Position numbers and translations under genes: made by a program. A stretch of 40,567 bases of DNA from Porticoccus sp964608185 (GTDB lineage: Bacteria > Pseudomonadota > Gammaproteobacteria > Pseudomonadales > Porticoccaceae), in assembly GCA_964608185.1 (NCBI GenBank), contig CAZSMR010000007.1, positions 1-40,567 on the forward strand. Reading direction: 5' to 3'. Positions 33,527 through 40,567 of this stretch are shown piece by piece (the first letter of the stretch is position 1; every line of letters starts with the position of its first letter). The notes beneath the pieces were generated by a model. That model worked only from the letters and a program-made list of their open reading frames with translations, was not told where the DNA came from and made no database searches.

Positions 33527-34735
33527 TTATATTTTTGAGTTACTTCGATCAAGCCCTAAAAGTAAACCACTTTGATAGCAGCATGAGCTTTCTTTGTATT
33601 CTTTTTGCTTTTCCAGTAACTGTCCCAGTTCAATGTATGTTTTCGCTGACGGCTTAATCGCTATGGATTTCTCTAGGTAATCCTGGGCTTTTGCCCATAA
33701 CTCACATCTCAAACTAAGGCGCCCAAGCGCCAACATCAGCTCAGAGCTGTTCGGTTTAATTGGTAGCCACCTTTCACCCATTAGTAACTGCTTTTTTATA
33801 TCCGCTCCTTCAACAACTCCGTAGAGTTCAACTAAAGAATCATTCCAGTTAGTGCTCAGGAAATTACGGATTAATGGTTCGGCAGAAAAATCTTCTTTAA
33901 GTTCATGTAGCCTAGTTACATATTGAAAGAAAATTTCTTTTTCCTTTTTTAAATTTTTAGGTATTTTGCGCCAAAATTTAATTAAATCATTTGATTTAAC
34001 GATCTTATTTTCAGGAAACATTGATAACAGAGAGAGGTATATCTCTTTTTCAATAACTTTAAGTTCAGAACTTGCAAAGATCTTGTATCGTACAAGATCT
34101 TCTAGTAGGTCCTTTAAATAATTCCAGTCTTTCAAACCTTTGTAAGAAAAATAAAGTTCACGCACAACAGCAGAGTTAGAAGGGTGATTTTTATAGAGGG
34201 GGTGAATAATTTCTAGCGCCTTACTAAAATTTCGATCTCGTATATGCATACGAGCCTTAACTAAGGAAATAGTCAAATCCTCTTTAGGAGCATATTTTTC
34301 AGCTTCTTTTAATAGTCTGTCAGCACCCTCATAGTCTCGTGTTTCATAGGCGGAATAAGCAGCAATTATATAATTCACTACAGGTATACCAGAATTTTTT
34401 GCGGACCTTTCTAGGTCTTTTCTAGCACTAGTCCAGCGACCTTCTGTATATTGCAGTAACCCTCGAGCAAGCAATAACTCATTTTTTCTTAATTTAGATG
34501 TAGCGCGACTTTTTAAAAATTTTTGGCTAGGTTCAACAATAAGTCTGGTAATGTTTCTTAAGAACAATAAAGTTATTAAGAATAAGCTGATTAACAACAA
34601 TAAAGTCCAAAGACTCATATCAAGGCTATAGTTTCCATAAGCAATTAAAATATAGCCGCTATTTTTTATCATTTGCCATGTTATTAAGCCGCCGACAAAA
34701 GTAGCTAGAATAGTCTTGAAGAGAGCCCCCCTCAT
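33527..34735 (-). CDS. hemY: HemY, TPR-containing inner-membrane protein
   Basis: The product (402 residues) has two N-terminal TM helices, about 7-28 (FVGGLITWQM..YILIAYG) and 38-60 (LWTLLLLISLFLITLLFL), then a periplasmic or cytoplasmic run of TPR-like helices: ARGLLQYTEGRWTSARKDLE, AAYSAYETRDYEGADRLLKE, ALEIIHPLYKNHPSNSAVVR and LEKSIAIKPSAKTYIELGQL. This is the proteobacterial HemY of the hemCDXY operon, not the Gram-positive protoporphyrinogen oxidase of the same name. It may help organise late heme enzymes; the exact role is unsettled. Its ATG overlaps the hemX stop by one base (TAATG). Confidence 0.9.
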   Translation of the reverse strand: MRGALFKTILATFVGGLITWQMIKNSGYILIAYGNYSLDMSLWTLLLLISLFLITLLFLRNITRLIVEPSQKFLKSRATSKLRKNELLLARGLLQYTEGRWTSARKDLERSAKNSGIPVVNYIIAAYSAYETRDYEGADRLLKEAEKYAPKEDLTISLVKARMHIRDRNFSKALEIIHPLYKNHPSNSAVVRELYFSYKGLKDWNYLKDLLEDLVRYKIFASSELKVIEKEIYLSLLSMFPENKIVKSNDLIKFWRKIPKNLKKEKEIFFQYVTRLHELKEDFSAEPLIRNFLSTNWNDSLVELYGVVEGADIKKQLLMGERWLPIKPNSSELMLALGRLSLRCELWAKAQDYLEKSIAIKPSAKTYIELGQLLEKQKEYKESSCCYQSGLLLGLDRSNSKI

Positions 34736-35820
34736 TACTGCTGATCTCCATCAATAACTTTTTTTTGAATAACGGGATGTCGGCTATTTATACTGTCCCG
34801 TAAAACTTTTAATTCTACAGATATATCTGGGAACACTTGAGCTATATCTTGATTTTCAAGGCTAGTTAATTCATTGATATAGTGTGGAATCAACTGTCTA
34901 TATCCTGAGTAGTAGCCTAATAGAACATCCTTAGCTTTTTTAATGCTTTTTTTGAAAATCACCTCCTCGTCGCGCAATAAAGCCATTTTTGTATGCTCAA
35001 ATATAATAGCTAAACGATACTTTAAGTACTGTCTTTCGTCTTTTTCTGGCATTGATCGCACCGGCTCATCTAGCTTTTTTACTCGTATTAAATCTCTCAA
35101 GCTATACAAAGCTGAATAAATCTCACTAGTAATTATTTCTTTCCATCCGTTAGCTGATATATCAGGGTTTTCATCTCTAATATTAGGCTCAAAATCTTGT
35201 ATATCTGGAATTACTGGCAGTTCGTCTAACTGGCTAGACAACTTATTTAATTGAGCATAAATCTTTTCTTTGTCGACTACCGGGATTGAACGCAAAATAG
35301 TAATACTCTCAATTACAGCAGTACGAGCATCCTCAAAATTAGAGTCTTTCAATTGGCTCAATATAAGATCTACTGAAATTAGCAGCTCAATTACACTATC
35401 AGGAGATTTTTTAGCTGTTATATTGGTATCAGCGAGCCATACTAGGTATTCTATTTTTGCTAATAATACAGATTTTTTTGGCGAAAAAGATAACTCTTGC
35501 AGGCGACGATCATGAGTAGCTATTTGTAACTCAATATTATTAAGAGCAGAAGCAAGATTGGCCTGCTGTTCTTGATATGTATTTTCATCTCTTTTTATCT
35601 GATGCTTAAAGCTATTAAAATCTATTTGGTGTTTTTTGAGCGAATCTACATTTATTAATTGTTGTTGCTCAAGATGGTAAATCATCCAACTACCGAGAAT
35701 AACCGACAATAATAGCAGCAGCACAAAAGTTAGTTTCACCAAAAATACAACCATCGCAACACCTTTTTCACGCGGCATAGCAGTTTTTATTTTAGCTACT
35801 TTTTCTTCTTTACTTTCCAA
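34735..35820 (-). CDS. hemX: HemX, membrane protein of the heme operon
   Basis: The product (361 residues) has a cytoplasmic tail of about 20 residues, one TM helix at about 22-48 (MVVFLVKLTFVLLLLLSVIL), a coiled coil over 50-110 (QQQLINVDSLKKHQ through NNIELQIATHDRRLQEL), and a helical domain with KIEYLVWLADTNI, IIFEHTKMALLRDEEVIFKK and ELKVLRDSINSRHP. It is often labelled uroporphyrinogen-III methyltransferase, but no SAM-binding motif is present, so that name should not be used. It lies between hemD (100 bases upstream) and hemY (overlapping) and is presumed to act with them in membrane-associated heme synthesis. Confidence 0.9.
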   Translation of the reverse strand: MESKEEKVAKIKTAMPREKGVAMVVFLVKLTFVLLLLLSVILGSWMIYHLEQQQLINVDSLKKHQIDFNSFKHQIKRDENTYQEQQANLASALNNIELQIATHDRRLQELSFSPKKSVLLAKIEYLVWLADTNITAKKSPDSVIELLISVDLILSQLKDSNFEDARTAVIESITILRSIPVVDKEKIYAQLNKLSSQLDELPVIPDIQDFEPNIRDENPDISANGWKEIITSEIYSALYSLRDLIRVKKLDEPVRSMPEKDERQYLKYRLAIIFEHTKMALLRDEEVIFKKSIKKAKDVLLGYYSGYRQLIPHYINELTSLENQDIAQVFPDISVELKVLRDSINSRHPVIQKKVIDGDQQ

Positions 35821-35920
35821 TCAGAATGTCCTTTCAGATAAGTTGTAATTATAGAATTTTATTTACACTACAGATAATAAGTGGCAAATAAAACAAGATA
35901 CTTATATCACTCTGAACTTA

Positions 35921-36724
35921 TTATCTATTACTGTACCATTCGCGCAAAATAGAAACCATGTGCTCGCTCGATGCTAAGGATGAATAAATTGTATTTTGAA
36001 ACCCCAATTTTTTAGCTAGCAAAGAAACTCTTTTGCTAGGAGTCAACAAAGGCAATCTTTTAAGACTAATTAATTCAGCAGATGACACCTGAGATACAAG
36101 ATTTTCAAGCAGCTCTCCACTGTGAACAATCACTATATCAATCTTATTTGAACCTATTAAATTATTAATTTCATTGGAAAAATAATTTGACAGTGTACGA
36201 TCATATAATTCACATTGTTTCACCAAAAATCCGCGGGAATGCAATTTATCGGACAACAATTGACGCCCGCCAACTCCAGAAAATATTAATAATTTTTCTC
36301 CATTGGCTTCTTGCAGTGATGGGGACTGTAATAACTTCTCACTACTAAATTCTTCCTGCGGGTACTCTGCATCTATATTGAACTTTTTGAGAACGCCAGC
36401 TGTAGTTTTTCCTACAGCGTAATATTTAGGACCATCGGGTAGGCCATCTGGAAAATTTTCTATATTATTTTTCAGCCATTCAAAGAGGAAAAATACAGCA
36501 GGTCTACTAGTAAAAATGACTCGACTATATGAAGTGTAATCAAGTAAATGTCCATTTATCAGATTCTCTTTGGAGGGTTCATTGCAAGGAATTATTTTCA
36601 TAACAGGCAAATGACGAGGTACGGCGCCATGTCTAATTAACAAAGAGACTAATGAATCCTTGCATCGAGCGTCAGGCTGAACAGGTCTTACAAGCAGTAC
36701 TTTTAGTCCATTGAAGTTTGCCAC
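35921..36724 (-). CDS. hemD: Uroporphyrinogen-III synthase HemD
   Basis: The product (267 residues; typical size 245-270) closes hydroxymethylbilane with inversion of ring D to uroporphyrinogen III. HemD families diverge strongly; visible marks are VLLVRPVQPDA at the start, YSRVIFTSRPAVFF, KYYAVGKTTAGVLKKF, LLIFSGVGGRQLLSDKLHSR, CELYDRTL and a late LLTPSKRVSLLAKKLGF. The start is a GTG directly after the hemC stop, with GGAG 11 bases upstream inside hemC, so it is coupled to hemC. The operon order hemC-D-X-Y confirms the call. Confidence 0.92.
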   Translation of the reverse strand: MANFNGLKVLLVRPVQPDARCKDSLVSLLIRHGAVPRHLPVMKIIPCNEPSKENLINGHLLDYTSYSRVIFTSRPAVFFLFEWLKNNIENFPDGLPDGPKYYAVGKTTAGVLKKFNIDAEYPQEEFSSEKLLQSPSLQEANGEKLLIFSGVGGRQLLSDKLHSRGFLVKQCELYDRTLSNYFSNEINNLIGSNKIDIVIVHSGELLENLVSQVSSAELISLKRLPLLTPSKRVSLLAKKLGFQNTIYSSLASSEHMVSILREWYSNR

Positions 36725-37684
36725 CTACCAGTTATCTCCATAAACTTTTTTGAGAATATCTCCAGCTCCTTGATTTAAAAGTTTTTCGGCTAAATCGACT
36801 CCTAGTATTTCTGCATCTTTAGCCAACCCCCTAATGTCATTTCGAATAATCTGACTACCATCTGGTGAGCCTATTAATCCTCTCAACCAAATTTTATTTA
36901 AGTTCGAGCCTGTGAGAACTGCATATGCTGCAATAGGTGTTTGACATCCACCTTTAAGATGTCTATTCATAGCCCTCTCAGCTAGTATGCATTGTGCTGA
37001 TCGTTCATGGTTTAAATGATCCAAAAGTCTATTAGTCTTATCATCATCAAGCTTGGATTCGATAGCTATTGCACCCTGCCCGCCGGCTGGAAGAAATTCT
37101 TCTGGCTTCATACGCTTACAGATGCGCTCTGAAAAACCTAATCTTACTAATCCTGCTGTAGCCAAAACGATAGCGTCATATTCTTTATTGTCTAGCTTGT
37201 TGAGACGAGTATTTACGTTACCTCTTAAATCCTTAACCTTGAGGTTAGGATAGGATTCTAATAGCTGAGTTTTTCTGCGCAAACTGGATGTTCCAACACA
37301 GCTGTTTCCTGGCATTTCCTCCAAAGACCTATAATGATTAGATACAAAAGCATCTGTTGGATCTTCACGCTCACAAATAACCTGCAAACCCAGGCCTGAA
37401 GGAAAGTCCATTGGAACATCTTTCATAGAATGTACAGCAATATCAGCAAGACCATCAATGAGAGCAAGTTCCAATTCTTTTACAAAAAGACCTTTCCCGC
37501 CAACTTTTGATAAGGTCATATCTAGTATTTTATCGCCACGGGTTGTCAATCCAATTAGATCAACTCTAAGGTTTGGATAGATTTGTTGTAGCTTGATTTT
37601 TACGTAGTTAGATTGCCAAAGAGCTAATGGACTTTGTCGAGTTGCAATTCGAACTATGGAGCTTTTAGAGGGAGTTAAAATCAT
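36725..37684 (-). CDS. hemC: Hydroxymethylbilane synthase HemC
   Basis: The product (319 residues; E. coli 313) polymerises four porphobilinogens into hydroxymethylbilane. Cys247 in LKGGCQTPIAAY carries the dipyrromethane cofactor. IATRQSPLALWQ, KGLFVKELE, the catalytic Asp in ADIAVHSMKDVP, GTSSLRRKTQLL and LRGNVNTRLNKLD are all conserved. It is first in hemCDXY and divergent from argH across 262 bases of mostly AT-rich DNA. The product passes straight to HemD, whose start abuts the hemC stop. Confidence 0.96.
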   Translation of the reverse strand: MILTPSKSSIVRIATRQSPLALWQSNYVKIKLQQIYPNLRVDLIGLTTRGDKILDMTLSKVGGKGLFVKELELALIDGLADIAVHSMKDVPMDFPSGLGLQVICEREDPTDAFVSNHYRSLEEMPGNSCVGTSSLRRKTQLLESYPNLKVKDLRGNVNTRLNKLDNKEYDAIVLATAGLVRLGFSERICKRMKPEEFLPAGGQGAIAIESKLDDDKTNRLLDHLNHERSAQCILAERAMNRHLKGGCQTPIAAYAVLTGSNLNKIWLRGLIGSPDGSQIIRNDIRGLAKDAEILGVDLAEKLLNQGAGDILKKVYGDNW

Positions 37685-37868
37685 AGGTCATCGCAATCAA
37701 AATCATGAAAAATAAAATTATATCAGATTGGCTTCAGGTCAGACATGTCTTTAAACAACTAAATTGGCCATAGGATAAAGTTGTAATATTCGTGCAAAGT
37801 GTTTTATATGCTCTAAATCTTTGAAGGTAACTATAATGATTTTACACCTATATAGTAACTTGGGTTTT

Positions 37869-37876
37869 GCTATAAT
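37869..37876 (+). promoter_or_regulatory. Candidate extended -10 promoter of argH
   Basis: TGCTATAAT (TG at 37868-37869, TATAAT at 37871-37876) is a perfect extended -10. No good -35 lies at the usual distance, which extended -10 promoters tolerate. Transcription would begin near 37883, giving a leader of about 60 bases before argH. Promoter strength is an inference. Confidence 0.5.
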
Positions 37877-37946
37877 CAAGAAAGTTTACTGTAAATAGCA
37901 TATACAGCTAACAAATTAGCCACCATAAAAAAGGATCCCTTTGCTC

Positions 37947-39353
37947 ATGAGTAACAAAAAAAATAAAAACCAGTCCTGGGGAGGCCGTTTTAATGAAACA
38001 ACAGATGAGTTTGTAGCTAAATTTACTGCATCTATTGATTTCGACTATAAGCTAGCCTTGTATGATATTCAGGGATCTATAGCCCATGCAGAGATGCTTG
38101 TGAGTATAGATGTCTTATCGTCTGAAGAATTCGAGGCTATAAAAGAAGGTTTTAGCGATATTAAATCAACTATAGAAGCTGGCCAGTTTAAGTGGTCGGA
38201 AGACCTAGAAGACGTACATATGAACCTTGAGGCCGCGCTAATTAAAAGAATTGGTGATACCGGAAAGAAAATTCATACAGGCAGATCAAGAAATGATCAG
38301 GTAGCTACTGATATGAGACTTTGGCTTAGAGAGGAAATAAGCTTAATAGGCAGCGAACTAAGTCGTCTGAAAAATGCTCTGATAGATCTAGCTGAGAAAG
38401 AATCAGCAACTATAATGCCTGGTTTTACTCACCTTCAGACTGCTCAACCTATAACCTTCGGGCATCATTTAATGGCGTGGTTTGAGATGCTAGAGAGAGA
38501 TCATGATCGTCTTTTAGACTGCCGAAAAAGAGTCAATCAGTCTCCACTAGGGTCTGCAGCTTTAGCAGGCACTACATATCCTATTAATCGTCCAATGACA
38601 GCGAAAAAACTTGGCTTTGATAAGCCGATGAACAATTCGCTTGACGCTGTAAGTGATCGTGACTTTGCAATTGAATTTTGTGCGTTTGCAAGCATACTTA
38701 TGACACATCTTTCTCGCGCCTCAGAAGAACTAATTTTATGGAATTCTGCCCAATTTAACTTTATTAGTCTTCCAGACCGTTTTTGTACTGGGTCATCTAT
38801 CATGCCTCAGAAAAAAAATCCTGATGTTCCAGAATTGGTGAGGGGAAAAACTGGAAGGATTAACGGCCATTTAATTGCTTTATTGACTCTTATGAAATCA
38901 CAACCGCTTGCCTACAACAAGGACAATCAAGAAGATAAAGAGCCGCTATTTGATACCGCAGCAACACTCAAGGATTGTTTGCGAGCTTTTGCTGATATGG
39001 TGCCTGAAATCAAATCAAACAAATTATCTATGGCTGAATCTGCACGAAAAGGATTTTCCACAGCCACTGATTTAGCTGACTATTTAGTAAGAAAAAATAT
39101 AACTTTCAGAGATTCACATGAAATCGTTGGCAAAGCCGTTGCATATTGCCTTGTAAAAGATAAAGATCTCTCGGAAATGTCCCTCGAGGAGCTAAAGAAT
39201 TTTTCTGGTGCAATAGAAGATGACGTGTATAACATCCTTTCGCTTGAGGGATCTGTGAATGCTAGGAGTCATGTTGGTGGTACAGCACCAAGTCAAGTCA
39301 GGCTAGCTGTAAAAGCAGCAAGAGAGAAAATGTCTACAGTCAAAAGTTCATAA
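37947..39353 (+). CDS. argH: Argininosuccinate lyase ArgH
   Basis: The product (468 residues) cleaves argininosuccinate to arginine and fumarate, the last arginine step. WGGRFNE, DVHMNLEAALI, THTGRSRNDQ-type IHTGRSRNDQVATDMRL, the catalytic His in GFTHLQTAQPI, and the fumarase/aspartase signature GSSIMPQKKNPD with the catalytic Ser are present. The start could be TTG 37941 (AAGGA five bases upstream) or ATG 37947 (11 bases); I chose the ATG because the family begins close to it. Gene order hemC/argH divergent is familiar, though the algZ-algR pair found between them in Pseudomonas is absent. Confidence 0.96.
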   Translation: MSNKKNKNQSWGGRFNETTDEFVAKFTASIDFDYKLALYDIQGSIAHAEMLVSIDVLSSEEFEAIKEGFSDIKSTIEAGQFKWSEDLEDVHMNLEAALIKRIGDTGKKIHTGRSRNDQVATDMRLWLREEISLIGSELSRLKNALIDLAEKESATIMPGFTHLQTAQPITFGHHLMAWFEMLERDHDRLLDCRKRVNQSPLGSAALAGTTYPINRPMTAKKLGFDKPMNNSLDAVSDRDFAIEFCAFASILMTHLSRASEELILWNSAQFNFISLPDRFCTGSSIMPQKKNPDVPELVRGKTGRINGHLIALLTLMKSQPLAYNKDNQEDKEPLFDTAATLKDCLRAFADMVPEIKSNKLSMAESARKGFSTATDLADYLVRKNITFRDSHEIVGKAVAYCLVKDKDLSEMSLEELKNFSGAIEDDVYNILSLEGSVNARSHVGGTAPSQVRLAVKAAREKMSTVKSS

Positions 39354-39391
39354 AAAAACATAGTATTTGACATTAAATATCAAATACTATG
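39352..39391 (-). terminator. Intrinsic terminator of cyaY
   Basis: A perfect 12-bp inverted repeat, CATAGTATTTGA (39359-39370) and TCAAATACTATG (39380-39391), encloses a nine-base loop. On the minus strand it is followed by seven Ts (39358-39352). The cyaY stop codon lies in the loop. On the plus strand there is no T-run, so it would end argH transcription less efficiently, although a stem right after the argH stop may protect its 3' end. Confidence 0.75.
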
Positions 39392-39693
39392 GAGCCGCCG
39401 CCCTGATCAAGACATGTTTTTTGTAATAACACCCCTAATGATTCTTCATTAATAGTGCTAAGCCATGAATTTTCAATATAATCAAAATAGTAGCCTCCTG
39501 ACTTTGCAGCTAACCAAATTTGAGATTGGGAAGGCTGTCTAGAGATAATGATTTTAGATCCGTTAGCCTCAAAAGTAAGGGTTAAAATTCCAGATGAGGT
39601 TTCACAATCTATGTCCTCGATACTATTATCAATAGTATCTTCAATAGTCCTCATTATTGTGTCGCAATGTTGATTAAATTCGTTTTCATTCAT
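39373..39693 (-). CDS. cyaY: Frataxin-like iron-sulfur protein CyaY
   Basis: This 106-residue bacterial frataxin (E. coli CyaY 106) binds iron and modulates IscS during iron-sulfur cluster assembly. The N-terminal acidic helix MNENEFNQHCDTIMRTIEDT, then DIDCETSSGILTLTFEANGS, KIIISRQPSQSQIWLAAKSG and GYYFDY follow the fold's strands closely. It is cytoplasmic. It is convergent with argH (20 bases between stops) and divergent from lptM, the order known from Pseudomonas and E. coli (cyaY, lptM/yifL, dapF/lysA). A hairpin terminator covers its end. Confidence 0.93.
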   Translation of the reverse strand: MNENEFNQHCDTIMRTIEDTIDNSIEDIDCETSSGILTLTFEANGSKIIISRQPSQSQIWLAAKSGGYYFDYIENSWLSTINEESLGVLLQKTCLDQGGGSIVFDI

Positions 39694-39808
39694 ATTTATA
39701 GGCCATTTTTAAAACATTTATCAGTTGTAGGTGCTATATGCGATTGAGTGAAGTAGGCATCAGCCGTTATACTCGGAAGCAACTTAACAAAAAAACATAG
39801 GTTTATTC

Positions 39809-39994
39809 ATGCAGCGCTATTTTTTATTACTATTATTCATATTCTTTTCAACTACAAGTCTGAGTGGTTGTGGCAATAAGGGGCTATTATACCTTCCTGC
39901 GGAGCCGATTCAGGTAATCATATCTGATTCAGAGGAGATTGATAAAGATGAAACATCAGATACATCAGAATCCGAAAGAACAAGCGACGAGTAG
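39809..39994 (+). CDS. lptM: LPS translocon maturation chaperone LptM (YifL/LppL)
   Basis: This 61-residue lipoprotein has signal peptide 1-20 (FLLLLFIFFSTTSLSG) and lipobox LSGC with Cys21. The following GNKGLLYLP is the conserved LptM block (CGQKGPLYLP in relatives), which enters the LptD/E lumen and assists LptD disulfide formation. The tail is acidic and low-complexity (DSEEIDKDETSDTSESERTS) and not conserved. It is small but its motif and position between cyaY and lysA make the call firm. Only three bases separate its stop from the lysA ATG. Confidence 0.9.
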   Translation: MQRYFLLLLFIFFSTTSLSGCGNKGLLYLPAEPIQVIISDSEEIDKDETSDTSESERTSDE

Positions 39995-39997
39995 ACT

Positions 39998-40567
39998 ATG
40001 ACATATTTTCATTATAAACATGGAGAGATGTTCGCTGAAAAGACAGCCTTGGAGTCAATTGCTCAACATTACGGCACTCCAACCTACGTTTATAGTCGTC
40101 TAGCATTAACGAATAATTTTCTATCCTATCAAAGAGCTCTAGATGGCAGGCCTCATATGGTTTGCTATTCTGTAAAAGCTAATTCTAATATTGCAGTCCT
40201 CAGCTTACTGGCAAAACTAGGAGCAGGTTTTGATATCGTCTCTGGGGGAGAATTGGAGAGAGTTATAACAGCAGGTGGCGATCCAAAGAAAATTATTTTT
40301 TCGGGGGTTGGGAAAAAACCTCAAGAAATGGAAAGAGCATTAGAGCTAGGAATAAATTGTTTTAATGTTGAATCTGATGCTGAGCTTGATGTTCTGAATA
40401 ACGTTGCAAGAGCATGTGGAAAGATAGCTTCTGTTTCTTTACGAGTAAATCCAGATGTAGATGCTAACACTCACCCATATATTTCCACTGGATTGCGTGA
40501 TAATAAATTTGGTATAGACATTAATAGGGCCCCAGAAATTTATCTGAAGGCAAAAAAAATGGAGTCT
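39998..40567 (+). CDS. lysA: Diaminopimelate decarboxylase LysA, 3' partial
   Basis: The first 190 residues of this PLP enzyme, which turns meso-diaminopimelate into lysine, are present; the window ends inside the gene. YGTPTYVYSR, the PLP Lys60 in CYSVKANSN, GAGFDIVSGGELERV, IIFSGVGKKPQEM, FNVESDAELDVL and SLRVNPDVDANTHPYI are classic for the alanine-racemase-type barrel of this family. HPYISTGLRDNKFGID holds the family's conserved His and the K-F-G turn. The ATG is three bases after lptM, so it is part of the lptM-lysA unit, which usually continues to dapF. Confidence 0.96.
   Translation, partial: MTYFHYKHGEMFAEKTALESIAQHYGTPTYVYSRLALTNNFLSYQRALDGRPHMVCYSVKANSNIAVLSLLAKLGAGFDIVSGGELERVITAGGDPKKIIFSGVGKKPQEMERALELGINCFNVESDAELDVLNNVARACGKIASVSLRVNPDVDANTHPYISTGLRDNKFGIDINRAPEIYLKAKKMES

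Noticed and set aside
34735..35820. HemX as uroporphyrinogen-III C-methyltransferase
   Set aside because: No SAM-binding motif of the CobA/CysG type; the sequence is a TM helix, coiled coil and helical domain.
1..40567. CRISPR array, insertion sequence or prophage
   Set aside because: No regularly spaced repeats, transposase, integrase or phage structural gene was seen in the available sequence.

Overview
This is an AT-rich stretch of a gammaproteobacterial chromosome. Gene order points to a Pseudomonas/Cellvibrio-type (Pseudomonadales-like) lineage. From memory of Pseudomonas genomes, the blocks tsaE-amiB, queG, orn, rsgA, sulfurtransferase, psd; aroK-aroB-gltB-gltD-hemE; hemC-D-X-Y beside argH; and cyaY/lptM/lysA are all familiar. 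A fused BioH-BioC and a DUF3094 protein fit the same group. Low GC, short spacers and partners missing from the usual blocks suggest a streamlined, probably uncultured organism. A run of exactly 100 Ns (6944-7043) marks a scaffold gap, so linkage across it is an assembly claim.

Bases 1-6841 hold an unusual co-directional cluster of eight genes: a PEGA/FGE-fold protein (start outside the window), a small exported protein, a MotA/TolQ/ExbB-like proton channel, a divergent Hsp70/actin-like protein, two membrane-anchored VWA proteins and two lipoproteins. No ExbD/TolR/MotB is visible. The two VWA proteins share a TM helix with a conserved Asp (SFLD-I/V-x-x-CGFGA) that could play the ExbD part. 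I read this as a candidate uncharacterised PMF-driven cell-envelope machine. A 37-nt 3' end of a tRNA-Ser gene follows directly, as expected for an island boundary (attachment-site remnant).

After the gap come a truncated DUF3237 gene, an MDR-family oxidoreductase and a DUF3094 membrane protein. The biotin operon bioB-bioF-bioHC-bioD (minus strand) follows, with a BirA-type operator upstream of bioB. Then come cysE and a 75-residue orphan with its own terminator.

Bases 15028-21704 carry housekeeping genes: amiB and tsaE (minus), queG (plus), orn (minus), then rsgA, an RhdA-type sulfurtransferase and psd (plus). Psd overlaps the end of convergent hemE by 56 bp. From there the minus strand runs hemE, gltD, gltB, aroB, aroK: heme synthesis, ammonia assimilation and the shikimate pathway.

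Bases 30604-33489 are yrfG, hslR and pckA (plus). Bases 33527-37684 are the heme operon hemC-hemD-hemX-hemY (minus), convergent with pckA and divergent from argH. The window ends with argH, cyaY (minus, with a terminator), lptM and the start of lysA. Apart from the first 7 kb the content is core metabolism; the novelty is concentrated in the envelope cluster and its tRNA scar.
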